From NCBI GenBank assembly GCA_002340515.1, contig DDMF01000086.1, positions 29,438 to 36,009 on the forward strand: DNA of 6,572 nt, in the 5' to 3' direction. Every line of letters starts with the position of its first letter. The first letter of the stretch is position 1. This stretch comes from Rhodobacteraceae bacterium UBA2553. GTDB lineage: Bacteria; Pseudomonadota; Alphaproteobacteria; Rhodobacterales; Rhodobacteraceae. The notes under the pieces are model-generated. The model saw nothing but the letters and a program-made list of their open reading frames with translations. It did no database searches and was not told the origin of the DNA. This document shows positions 1-5,768 of this stretch, one piece after another. The position numbers were made by a program, and so were the translations under genes.

Positions 1-327
1 GAAAACGGCGCACCCATTGATGCGGTCGAGTTTGCCCGTACGGTCGAGGCGAAGGGCGCTGGGGAAATCCTGCTTACATCCATGGACCGGGACGGCACGC
101 GCGCGGGCTTTAACCTGCCGCTCACCCGCGCCATTTCTGATGCGGTGCATGTGCCAGTGATCGCCTCTGGCGGTGTGGGCACCCTTGACCACCTTGTCGA
201 AGGCGTGACCAAAGGCGGCGCCTCGGCCGTATTGGCCGCAAGCATTTTCCACTTTGGCGACTATACGATCCGCGAAGCCAAAGACCACATGATTGCAGCC
301 GGAATTCCAATGCGAGTGGATGGGTGA
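1..327 (+). CDS. hisF: Imidazole glycerol phosphate synthase cyclase subunit HisF (3' end)
   Basis: C-terminal 108 residues of HisF; the start lies before the window. HisF is the cyclase half of the HisH-HisF synthase. It uses ammonia from HisH to turn PRFAR into imidazole glycerol phosphate and AICAR, in the cytoplasmic histidine pathway. The visible part is the second half of a (beta/alpha)8 barrel. LLTSMDRDGTRAGFN at visible residues 24-38 carries the conserved aspartate (D29) equivalent to the catalytic Asp of the second half-barrel. VIASGGVG (53-60) and AVLAASIFHFG (76-86) are the usual phosphate-binding and C-terminal motifs. The reading frame is open from base 1 and ends in TGA at 325-327, at the length expected for HisF. 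hisE starts one base later, so the two are almost certainly co-transcribed and translationally coupled. Confidence 0.97.
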   Translation, partial: ENGAPIDAVEFARTVEAKGAGEILLTSMDRDGTRAGFNLPLTRAISDAVHVPVIASGGVGTLDHLVEGVTKGGASAVLAASIFHFGDYTIREAKDHMIAAGIPMRVDG

Positions 328-328
328 A

Positions 329-640
329 ATGAGCGTACTTAAAGATCTAGAGGCGGTCATCGCCACACGTAAAGGCGCAGATCCTGACAGCTCATGGACA
401 GCAAAACTGCTGTCCAAGGGACCAGAGAAATGCGCCGAAAAGTTCGGTGAAGAAGCCATTGAAGCGATCATCGCTGCGGCCAAAGATGACCGTGAAAACC
501 TGACCTATGAAGCCGCCGATGTGCTTTACCATCTGTTGGTCATGCTCGCCGCCCGCGATGTGGCGCTTGATGACGTTCTGAACGAACTTGCCCGCCGCCA
601 GGGGCTGTCTGGCATCGAAGAAAAGGCCAGCCGCAGCTAG
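329..640 (+). CDS. hisE: Phosphoribosyl-ATP pyrophosphatase HisE
   Basis: Hydrolyses phosphoribosyl-ATP to phosphoribosyl-AMP and pyrophosphate, the second step of histidine synthesis, in the cytoplasm. The 103-residue product matches a stand-alone HisE of the MazG-like all-alpha fold and has no fused HisI domain. The metal-binding acidic residues are visible as EEAIE at 41-45 and EAADVLYHLL at 61-70. The start was chosen at ATG 329, giving MSVLKDLEAVIATRK, the typical family N-terminus, one base after the hisF stop. An in-frame ATG at 320 would add three residues and overlap hisF, and cannot be excluded. Being last in the his operon, it is followed by the convergent minus-strand CoA-binding gene. 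A T-rich stretch follows the stop at 648-653 but has no strong plus-strand hairpin in front of it. Confidence 0.96.
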   Translation: MSVLKDLEAVIATRKGADPDSSWTAKLLSKGPEKCAEKFGEEAIEAIIAAAKDDRENLTYEAADVLYHLLVMLAARDVALDDVLNELARRQGLSGIEEKASRS

Positions 641-646
641 CCCCCA

Positions 647-702
647 CTTTTTCTTGTCATAAGTATCTCGGGGTGAGGCCGCAGGCCGAGGGGCAGCGCC
701 CC
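647..702. repeat. Palindromic intergenic element between convergent genes
   Basis: The gap between hisE and the convergent CoA-binding gene holds two adjacent hairpins: GGCC-GCA-GGCC at 677-687 and GGGGC-AGC-GCCCC at 690-702. The second directly abuts the TAA stop of the minus-strand gene. Read on the minus strand, the hairpins lead into CCCCGAGATACTTATGACA and an A-rich tail. From memory, this arrangement (GC-rich hairpins after a stop, then a CGGAGTATTT-like block and a purine-rich tail) resembles a very common dispersed intergenic motif of Rhodobacterales genomes. Only one copy is in the window, so repetition cannot be shown here. It may act as a bidirectional transcript end or RNA-stabilising structure, although neither hairpin is followed by a good U tract. 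Confidence 0.5.
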
Positions 703-1164
703 TTACACGCTCGCCTTTTGAAGATCTGCCAAGCTTTGATCCCCAAACAAGCGCGGAAACTCAATCTTCGGACAGCGGTCTTCGACCACAGCAATACCTT
801 TGGCTTCCGCCTTCTCCCGCGCGTCTGCGTTGAAAATCTCAAGCTGCATCCAAACTGTTTTCAGTCCCGGCAAAGCGCCCAGCGCCTCATCCACAATGGG
901 ACCAACCGCGTCGGAATTTCGGAACAGATCTATCATATCGGTCTCTGCTGGCAGCTGAGAAACAGAAGCCACCACGACCTCTCCAAACATCTCTTGCCCT
1001 GCAAGGCCGGGGTTCACGCCGATGACGCGATACCCCTTTGTTGCCAGAAAATTCGCCACGCGATGGCTGGCGCGTTCGGACTTGTTCGACAATCCCACAA
1101 GACCAATGACTTTGGTCGATGTCAGGATTTGGGCGATGCGGGTGTCATTGTTTTGCTCTGTCAT
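703..1164 (-). CDS. CoA-binding protein (YccU-like, Rossmann fold)
   Basis: Small cytoplasmic protein of the CoA-binding domain family (YccU/YneT type), 153 residues, the normal length for the stand-alone domain. The fold resembles the nucleotide-binding domain of succinyl-CoA synthetase alpha. VIGLVGLSNKSERASHRVA (19-37) is the first beta-loop-alpha with the CoA/nucleotide loop. KGYRVIGVNPGLAGQ (43-57) is the second strand with the conserved NPGL. TVWMQLEIFNADAREKAEAKG (103-123) and VVEDRCPKIEFPRL (126-139) carry the family-typical C-terminal pattern, including the conserved cysteine C131. The physiological role is not established; members bind CoA in vitro. The start at 1164 (MTEQNN) fits the family N-terminus better than the in-frame ATG at 1191, which would add nine residues. 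It appears to be a separate unit, because an intrinsic terminator at 1207-1239 lies just upstream of it. Confidence 0.88.
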   Translation of the reverse strand: MTEQNNDTRIAQILTSTKVIGLVGLSNKSERASHRVANFLATKGYRVIGVNPGLAGQEMFGEVVVASVSQLPAETDMIDLFRNSDAVGPIVDEALGALPGLKTVWMQLEIFNADAREKAEAKGIAVVEDRCPKIEFPRLFGDQSLADLQKASV

Positions 1165-1206
1165 AGCCCACAGATAACACCAGTTGGGCATCTTTCAACA
1201 TGCGAC

Positions 1207-1239
1207 AAAAAAAGCGCCCGGAACCAAAGGTTCGGGCGC
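1207..1239 (-). terminator. Intrinsic terminator downstream of the YHS gene
   Basis: Read on the minus strand, GCGCCC and GAACC pair with GGTTC and GGGCGC around an AAA/TTT triloop (plus-strand arms 1214-1225 and 1229-1239, one bulged base at 1220). This 11-bp GC-rich stem is followed at once by seven T residues (1213 down to 1207). It is a textbook Rho-independent terminator for transcription leftward from the YHS gene at 1361-1834. It should insulate the CoA-binding gene further left. Confidence 0.92.
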
Positions 1240-1320
1240 AGGTGTTGGAACGAGGGACAGTGTAAACGACAGCGGGGTTCCATCCCGCTCTCTGATCAAC
1301 AGATATGTCCCATCTGGCAG
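1207..1320 (-). ncRNA. Candidate small RNA or structured 3' UTR
   Basis: About 120 bases between the YHS stop and the terminator hold no convincing gene but several hairpins in series on the minus strand: CAGAT/ATCTG (1300-1304 with 1312-1316), AGCGGG/CCCGCT (1271-1276 with 1284-1289) and then the strong terminator stem with seven T. A weak promoter-like pair lies just upstream on the minus strand: TTCACG (1349-1344), a 17-base spacer, then TTTATT (1326-1321). Initiation near 1314 would give an RNA of roughly 105 nucleotides. The simpler reading is the 3' untranslated tail of the YHS mRNA, from which a stable fragment could also be processed. I do not recognise it as any known RNA family. Confidence 0.25.
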
Positions 1321-1360
1321 AATAAAAGAGGATCACACGTCACCGTGAAACCCTGTGAGC

Positions 1361-1834
1361 TTACGCCTCGAGGATGCCCGGCCAATTGCTGTTACCCTTG
1401 GCGATGTTGCCAGGAATGTCTTTTGCCCATAGTTCACGCGCACGCAGCGAAAAGTTCAGATAAAGCTTGCCTTCATAGATTGTCCAGGCTTCGGGCACCG
1501 TTGGGGCGATGTAGCCTTTGCTGGCGGCGTAAGCACAATATCCACCGAACTGAGGGGCGTATTTGTTAGGGTCTGCCACAAACATATCGCGGCTCTCGGC
1601 CGAGGCGAACAGCACTTTTGACCCTTTGTAATCAAACGAAAACTCAGGCGTTCCGGGGGTGGGTGCCCCGTTTGTGAAATAGCCAACAGGGTCGTGGCCA
1701 TCCCAGGCGATGCCCTCTTCGGCATAGATGGGGGCAGATGCGGCCAAAGCGGGGCTGACAAGTGCCGCCCCCGCAATTGGGGTGGCGATGAGGCCGGCCA
1801 GTACATGGCGGCGCGAAAGCATAAGGTCGGTCAT
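1361..1834 (-). CDS. Tat-exported YHS domain-containing protein
   Basis: A 157-residue exported protein of the YHS domain group; function unknown, though YHS domains are often proposed to bind metal. The N-terminus carries a twin-arginine signal: SRRHVLAG at 7-14, a hydrophobic stretch to about 29, and an ALA-A type cleavage site near residue 31. The mature part shows the family features: DGHDPVGYF (45-53), FDYKGSKVLFASAESRDMF (67-85), PNKYAPQFGGYCAYAASKG (89-107) and EGKLYLNF (121-128). C100 is the only cysteine. Related proteins are sometimes annotated as possible selenoproteins; I see no in-frame TGA here. The start at 1834 is supported by AAAGGAG at 1847-1841, six bases upstream; an open extension to 1885 has no comparable ribosome site. 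It stands as its own unit, with 94 bases to rlmB upstream and a strong terminator downstream. Confidence 0.88.
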   Translation of the reverse strand: MTDLMLSRRHVLAGLIATPIAGAALVSPALAASAPIYAEEGIAWDGHDPVGYFTNGAPTPGTPEFSFDYKGSKVLFASAESRDMFVADPNKYAPQFGGYCAYAASKGYIAPTVPEAWTIYEGKLYLNFSLRARELWAKDIPGNIAKGNSNWPGILEA

Positions 1835-1928
1835 GTGGGTCTCCTTTGTTTCCCACAATCTGACGGTCTTTCGCGCCAATTTCACCCCACCTCAACGGGA
1901 AGTGATGGCCTTGTGATCTACGGCGTGA

Positions 1929-2711
1929 TTAGCGCGTGTTTCGTGTCGCATAAAGCGCCACCGCAGCGGCATTGGACACGTTAAGCGAGCCAAATTCGCG
2001 GGCGAACGGGATTTTCACCAGCTGATCACAGGTTGCTTTGGTTTTGTCGCGCAGCCCCGGCCCTTCGGCGCCCAGCACCAAGGCCACGGGGCGGTTGGGA
2101 GCGTCCGCCAAGGCGGCCTCAATCGTCACTTCGGCTTCACCGTCCAAACCAAACACCACATAGCCCATGGCTTTCAGCTCTTCCATCGCGTCGGCAAGAT
2201 TGCGAATGCGCACGTAGGGTTGGCGCTCCAGCGCGCCAGATGCTGTTTTGGCCAGCGCCCCGGTTTCTGGGGCCGAGCCACGGGCCGTGCCGACCACAGC
2301 ATTGGCGCCGAACACTTCAGCCGAGCGCAGAATGGCACCGACGTTATGGGGATCTGTCACACGATCAAGCAGCACCATAATGGGCTGCCCTTCGCCCGCA
2401 TCCACCGCGCGATCCGCAAGCTTGCCCCATTTCAGGGGCTTCACTTCCAGAACGGCACCTTGGTGCACGGATTGCGGATCAATGGGGGCTGCAAAGCTGC
2501 GCGGGTCGACCATTTCTGGTTCCATCCCGCTGATGCCAATCGCCTCTGCCAGCTTGTCGGCCGCATTTTTGGTCACCATCAGGCGCAATTTCTCACGCTC
2601 GGGGTTCATCAACGCATCACGCACCGCGTGAAGGCCAAAAAGCCATACAGTTTCCGCATCAGCATCGCGCCGCGCTTTCTCTTTTTGAACCACCCATTTT
2701 GGTTTCTTCAT
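1929..2711 (-). CDS. rlmB: 23S rRNA (guanosine(2251)-2'-O)-methyltransferase RlmB (SpoU/TrmH family)
   Basis: A 260-residue SPOUT methyltransferase that transfers a methyl group from SAM to the 2'-hydroxyl of a ribose in structured RNA. The best fit is RlmB, which modifies a guanosine in the 23S peptidyl-transferase region. After a basic tail (1-20), WLFGLHAVRDAL (23-34) opens the L30e-like RNA-binding domain. The catalytic SpoU domain shows motif 1 DRVTDPHNVGAILR (116-129, with N123 and R129), motif 2 VALVLGAEGPGL (209-220) and motif 3 IPFAREFGSLNVSNAAAVALY (234-254), which forms the SAM-binding trefoil knot. The start at ATG 2711 gives the usual lysine-rich N-terminus and has an AGGTGG-like site upstream. 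An open extension to 2807 adds 32 residues unlike the family and was rejected. It is divergent from tRNA-Tyr. The exact target nucleoside is inferred; a paralogous TrmH-type target is possible. Confidence 0.88.
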   Translation of the reverse strand: MKKPKWVVQKEKARRDADAETVWLFGLHAVRDALMNPEREKLRLMVTKNAADKLAEAIGISGMEPEMVDPRSFAAPIDPQSVHQGAVLEVKPLKWGKLADRAVDAGEGQPIMVLLDRVTDPHNVGAILRSAEVFGANAVVGTARGSAPETGALAKTASGALERQPYVRIRNLADAMEELKAMGYVVFGLDGEAEVTIEAALADAPNRPVALVLGAEGPGLRDKTKATCDQLVKIPFAREFGSLNVSNAAAVALYATRNTR

Positions 2712-2797
2712 GCCCTGATCCACCTGTAAAACAACAAGACCCGGACAATGCTCTGTCCAGCGTGGCGAGACAAGTGCATTTCCGCGTCTTTTTCGTC

Positions 2798-2826
2798 TTG
2801 ACCCCACCGGATGGGCGGTTTAATCA
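2798..2826 (+). promoter_or_regulatory. Candidate promoter for tRNA-Tyr
   Basis: TTGACC at 2798-2803 matches five of six bases of the sigma-70 type -35 box. With a 17-base spacer it is followed by TAATCA at 2821-2826. The overlapping TTTAAT at 2819-2824 is a better -10 match but leaves only 15 bases of spacer. Either would start transcription about 20-30 bases before the mature tRNA. It lies in the divergent rlmB-tRNA gap, and no other plus-strand gene needs a promoter there. Confidence 0.5.
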
Positions 2827-2858
2827 GCCCCAATCCGGCGCTTAGGCGCAGGAGAAGT

Positions 2859-2942
2859 GGGCGACAGGCCGCAAGGTGTGGCAGGGGACTGTAACTCCCT
2901 CGCGGAGACGCACGCCTGGTTCGATTCCAGGGTCGCCCACCA
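2859..2942 (+). tRNA. tRNA-Tyr (anticodon GTA)
   Basis: An 84-base type II tRNA with encoded CCA. The acceptor stem GGGCGAC (2859-2865) pairs perfectly with GTCGCCC (2932-2938), followed by discriminator A2939 and CCA 2940-2942. The D stem GCC (2868-2870) pairs with GGC (2880-2882), and the loop contains the GG pair (2875-2876). The anticodon stem GGGGA/TCCCT (2884-2888 with 2896-2900, one G-T pair) encloses CTGTAAC with GTA at 2891-2893. The variable arm 2901-2914 forms a GCG/CGC stem, as expected for bacterial tRNA-Tyr. The T arm CCTGG-TTCGATT-CCAGG (2915-2931) is canonical. Some core positions are unusual: A instead of T at position 8, C at 14 and C at 38. It stands alone, divergent from rlmB, with no clear plus-strand terminator in the next 100 bases. 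Confidence 0.94.
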
Positions 2943-3052
2943 CTTCTCTCCCGTCAATACCACGTTGAAAAACGCACATCTTTCCTGTGCATCTTGGTCT
3001 GTTCTTTGTCTGCAAAAGATAATTTCGTGGCGTTCATGCGCAAGTGCAGTCG

Positions 3053-3559
3053 TCAGGATTGAAGGGCCCGATCCAGCCAATTGGAAATCGCGGTCACTTC
3101 AGCGGGCAGTTCTTCTGCCACCTCTCCGCAAAACTCCAAAAACGCCTCGCGATTGAGTTTATTCACGCCCACCAACACGGGGATGTCTTTTTCCAAGGCT
3201 GTGGCAATGGCCTGGCGAAAGCCGCGACCTTCGGCTTCGTGCTTGCCAAACTTATTGACCAAGAGCAGCTCGGCCCCTTTTTCAAGCGCCGCTTCCGTAT
3301 CTGACACCGCCCCCTCAAGCGCGTCGGTGTCCAAGCGGCACCCGCGCGCGCCAACGCCGCGATCCTCGGAAATGCGGATCAAAGGGCCATTGGGCAACAC
3401 TTTGACATCCATATCGCATTTCCGGTCTTCACCACGATCTGTGTCGATCTGAACCGTGCCTGCGACATGAATATTCCGGTTGATCAATCGTTCGGCGACA
3501 TCCGCCAAAAGCACGTTGGTTTCACCGCGACCCGGCGCAATAGTAAAGGCGAGTTTCAT
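3053..3559 (-). CDS. DUF2478 domain-containing protein
   Basis: A 168-residue cytoplasmic protein that I recognise as the DUF2478 family; biochemical function unknown. It has an alpha/beta look resembling small P-loop NTPases: strand MKLAFTIAPG (1-10), then RGETNVLLADVAERL (11-25) where a Walker A loop would be, but without the lysine of GxxGxGK[ST]. Family-like segments are HVAGTVQ (31-37), GCRLDTDALEGAV (73-85), ELLLVNKFGKHEAEGRGFR (97-115, a Walker B-like hydrophobic strand then the most conserved family block) and DIPVLVGV (125-132). The start at 3559 has TAGGGA five bases upstream. It lies 99 bases after napC on the same strand, with a likely terminator between. From memory, family members are often found near molybdate transport or molybdoenzyme genes, so a role in molybdenum supply to NapA is a reasonable guess only. 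Confidence 0.8.
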   Translation of the reverse strand: MKLAFTIAPGRGETNVLLADVAERLINRNIHVAGTVQIDTDRGEDRKCDMDVKVLPNGPLIRISEDRGVGARGCRLDTDALEGAVSDTEAALEKGAELLLVNKFGKHEAEGRGFRQAIATALEKDIPVLVGVNKLNREAFLEFCGEVAEELPAEVTAISNWLDRALQS

Positions 3560-3606
3560 AGCAGTCCCTAGGTGTTTTGGCGTCAGCCCCCAGCCTCCGC
3601 CATCCC

Positions 3607-3642
3607 CAAAAGCAAACGGGCCAGAGTTTCCCCCGGCCCGTT
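3607..3642 (-). terminator. Likely intrinsic terminator of the nap operon
   Basis: Read on the minus strand after the napC stop, AACGGGCC (3642-3635) pairs perfectly with GGCCCGTT (3622-3615) across a 12-base loop. A T-rich tail follows (GTTTGCTTTTGG, plus-strand 3618-3607). The stem is strong but the U tract is interrupted by GC, so readthrough into the DUF2478 gene is plausible. It lies 17 bases beyond the napC stop codon. No good promoter is visible in the 47 bases between it and the DUF2478 start. Confidence 0.75.
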
Positions 3643-3658
3643 CAGATTATGTATTTTA

Positions 3659-4363
3659 TTAGTGAGCGCCAGCCAAGAAACCTTCGATCTCGGTTTTCGC
3701 CTCTGCCACAACACGACCATTGGGCAGGGTCAGATCACCAGAAGACGCCAATTGGTCCACCATCTGCTCATAACGCACCTGCCAGCCTTCGGGCAATTCA
3801 TGTGCGATACCTTGGTGGCAATCAATACAGGTTTTGCCTTCATCAAGCGCAATCTGGTGGTTGTCTGCTGCACGGTTTTCTTGCTGGGTGAAATCCATGA
3901 ATTCAAAGTTGTGACAGTTGCGGCACTCGCGGCTGTCGGTGGATTTCATCCGGCGCCATTCACGGGCAGCCATATCAATCCGATGATCTTCGAATTTCTC
4001 GCGGGTCCAGATCGATTTCGTAATGAAGTGACCATACAGCTCTTTTGACGCCTGGATCTTACGAATGATCTTAGGACCCCAATCTTTCGGCACGTGGCAA
4101 TCCGGACAGGTCGCACGCACGCCTGAGCTGTTGGATTGGTGCACCGTGCCTTGATATTCGGCAAAGACGTTGTCTTCCATCTCGTGACACGAAATGCAGA
4201 ACTCTTCTTTGTTGGTCATCTCAAGCGCCCAGTTGAAGCCGCCCCAAAAGACCACGCCCGCAATAAAGCCAGAGACAATCAACGCGCCCAACGATATTGC
4301 ACCCGTCGGTGTCCAGAACCAGCGCCAGGTGCGGCGGATGAAACCGGGATTTGTATCAGACAT
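3659..4363 (-). CDS. napC: NapC, tetraheme cytochrome c quinol dehydrogenase
   Basis: A 234-residue membrane-anchored cytochrome of the NapC/NirT family. It oxidises quinol in the cytoplasmic membrane and passes electrons to NapB and then NapA in the periplasm. A short basic cytoplasmic N-terminus (RRTWRWFW, 10-17) precedes one transmembrane anchor (about 21-46). The rest is periplasmic and holds four heme c attachment sites: CISCH (56-60), CPDCH (86-90), CRNCH (147-151) and CIDCH (179-183). Length and heme spacing are normal. The start at 4363 has AAAGGAAA about six bases upstream. It is the last gene of the nap block, 32 bases after napB, with an intrinsic terminator after its stop. It could be confused with NirT, but the napB-napH-napG context decides for NapC. 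Confidence 0.97.
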   Translation of the reverse strand: MSDTNPGFIRRTWRWFWTPTGAISLGALIVSGFIAGVVFWGGFNWALEMTNKEEFCISCHEMEDNVFAEYQGTVHQSNSSGVRATCPDCHVPKDWGPKIIRKIQASKELYGHFITKSIWTREKFEDHRIDMAAREWRRMKSTDSRECRNCHNFEFMDFTQQENRAADNHQIALDEGKTCIDCHQGIAHELPEGWQVRYEQMVDQLASSGDLTLPNGRVVAEAKTEIEGFLAGAH

Positions 4364-4395
4364 GTCCGTTTTCCTTTCCCTTACGGTTTCCCGCC

Positions 4396-4824
4396 TCAGT
4401 TCGAGGCCTCAAATGTGTTATCAACCAGCGCAGGCGCATCCGCTTGCGGGACGTGACATTGGGTGCAGAACCAGCGGGTGCCGGCCACCACATCCAATTG
4501 GTTGCCTTCGCGGTCCTGATAGTGGGTCATCGACAAGGTCGGTGCCTTGCGGTCGCCCGCGTTGGTCCAGTCATGACAAGACAAACAACGGTTTGCCTTT
4601 AGGTCGATCTGATATTGGTCGATCGAATGGGGCACCAGCGGCGGCTGCTGGCGATAGTTGCGCGTAAAGCGGCTTTCATCTTGGTGAAAGACATCTTCGA
4701 CAGGCACAGTTTCATCCACTGCGGCACCGCGAAGCGTATTCACGCCACCGGCACTTTGTGCCAGCGCAGCTGCGGCCAAAAGCGTCGGGACGACGATGGC
4801 GCTGATCAACAGGTTCTTTCTCAT
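4396..4824 (-). CDS. napB: NapB, diheme cytochrome c subunit of periplasmic nitrate reductase
   Basis: The small 142-residue electron-transfer subunit that pairs with the molybdenum subunit NapA. It receives electrons from NapC or the NapGH route and relays them to NapA. A Sec signal peptide (MRKNLLISAIVVPTLLAAAALA) probably ends at residue 22. Two heme c sites are visible, CLSCH (80-84) and CTQCH (120-124). The histidines in PPLVPHSID (H66) and LSMTHYQDR (H101) are the expected second axial ligands, as in bis-His NapB. The start at 4824 has GGGAG at 4836-4832, seven bases upstream. It lies 20 bases after napH and 32 before napC, so it sits within one operon. Its partner napA is not in the window and is expected upstream of napG. 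Confidence 0.97.
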   Translation of the reverse strand: MRKNLLISAIVVPTLLAAAALAQSAGGVNTLRGAAVDETVPVEDVFHQDESRFTRNYRQQPPLVPHSIDQYQIDLKANRCLSCHDWTNAGDRKAPTLSMTHYQDREGNQLDVVAGTRWFCTQCHVPQADAPALVDNTFEASN

Positions 4825-4844
4825 TGGGCTACTCCCGTATTTTT

Positions 4845-5768
4845 TCAGGCCGCGCGACTGGCCTCGGGTTGACGTTTGGGTTTCCGGCGGACCGCGCGGG
4901 CTGGCGCGGGGGTATCATCAAACCGGGTGGTGAACTTAAAGACATCCGGCGCGCATACATCGATGCAACGACCGCAATTGGCACAGTCCGAAGACAGTAT
5001 GAGGGGGGTGTCACCTTCTGCGCCACGAAGCGCGGGGGTGATCACATGCATTTCGGGACAGACCGCAAAGCAGTCCATGCAATCGTCGCAGTCGGCGCGT
5101 TTGACCGCACTGACACGCAGCACAGATCCGGTGCCGAGAAGCCCATAGAAGGCCCCCACCGGACACAGATGCCCACACCAGCCGCGACGTGACACAACAA
5201 GGTCAAAGAGGAACACGGCAAGGACAAACGTCCAGGCAAAGCCCATGCCGAAAATCAGGCCACGGTGCAGCATCGAGACGGGGTTCACGAACTCCCATGC
5301 GATGGTTCCGGTTAGGGCCGAGGCGGCAAACACCATGCCCAGCACCCAATAGCGCGTGCCGCGTTTGGGCTGCCAGCCTTTGGCAAACCCAAGCTTGTCA
5401 TGCAGCCAATGCGCCGCATCGGTCACTGGGTTGATCGGGCAGACCCAGCTGCAATAGACCCGCCCGCCGATCAGCGCATAGGCAACGCCTACAATCAGCG
5501 CGCCGATGATGGCGGTTGTTTCGGGCCAGTGTTGGGCGAACATGCCTTGCAGCAACACAAGTGGATCGGTCAAGGGCAAAATATCCAGGGTCAGCGACCC
5601 CGCCAGATTGCCTTTCACCCACCAGATGCCGAACCATGGCCCCAGCAGGAACAGTCCAAGAAATCCGGCCTGTGTGATCCGGCGCAGGATCAGGAATTTG
5701 TGCGCCAGCCACCAGCCTTTGTCTTGAATGGCCTCTTGCCCGACAGGAAGTGCGGTTTTCTCGCTCAT
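4845..5768 (-). CDS. napH: NapH, membrane ferredoxin-type quinol dehydrogenase component
   Basis: A 307-residue integral membrane iron-sulfur protein. With NapG it forms a quinol-oxidising route that feeds electrons to periplasmic NapAB. Four transmembrane segments are visible (about 32-51, 83-102, 140-158, 168-192). Two CX3CP motifs typical of NapH lie at C106-C110 and C198-C202, at membrane edges. A C-terminal cytoplasmic domain carries two [4Fe-4S] sites: CDDCMDCFAVCP (227-238) and CANCGRCIDVCAPD (262-275). The tail (285-307) is rich in Pro, Ala, Arg and Lys. The start at 5768 overlaps the napG stop in an ATGA (5768-5765), implying translational coupling. The ribosome site lies in the end of napG, near a run of seven G on the coding strand. 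napB follows after 20 bases. Confidence 0.96.
   Translation of the reverse strand: MSEKTALPVGQEAIQDKGWWLAHKFLILRRITQAGFLGLFLLGPWFGIWWVKGNLAGSLTLDILPLTDPLVLLQGMFAQHWPETTAIIGALIVGVAYALIGGRVYCSWVCPINPVTDAAHWLHDKLGFAKGWQPKRGTRYWVLGMVFAASALTGTIAWEFVNPVSMLHRGLIFGMGFAWTFVLAVFLFDLVVSRRGWCGHLCPVGAFYGLLGTGSVLRVSAVKRADCDDCMDCFAVCPEMHVITPALRGAEGDTPLILSSDCANCGRCIDVCAPDVFKFTTRFDDTPAPARAVRRKPKRQPEASRAA

Noticed and set aside
1145..1336. Minus-strand open frame of 63 codons upstream of the CoA-binding gene
   Set aside because: It spans the intrinsic terminator and overlaps the CoA-binding start; no ribosome site or recognisable domain is visible. It only reflects the structured non-coding stretch.
673..1569. 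Plus-strand open frame of 298 codons
   Set aside because: It runs antisense to the CoA-binding and YHS genes and crosses the terminator at 1207-1239. The peptide is Cys/His/Arg-rich low-quality sequence typical of a high-GC shadow frame.
2220..2729. Plus-strand open frame of 169 codons opposite rlmB
   Set aside because: It is fully antisense to a well-supported SpoU methyltransferase gene and has no domain signature of its own.
2712..2807. N-terminal extension of rlmB by 32 codons
   Set aside because: The added residues do not resemble the family N-terminus, and they overlap the candidate -35 box for the divergent tRNA. The ATG at 2711 has a reasonable ribosome site and gives the standard length.
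2974..2990. GCACA/TGTGC hairpin after tRNA-Tyr as a terminator
   Set aside because: The stem is only five base pairs and is followed by mixed ATCTTGGTCTG rather than a T run, so it is too weak to call.
2820..3080. Minus-strand open frame of 86 codons across the tRNA region
   Set aside because: It is antisense to the tRNA-Tyr; its WATLESNQA-like peptide is the well-known spurious translation of tRNA antisense strands, and there is no ribosome site or family match.
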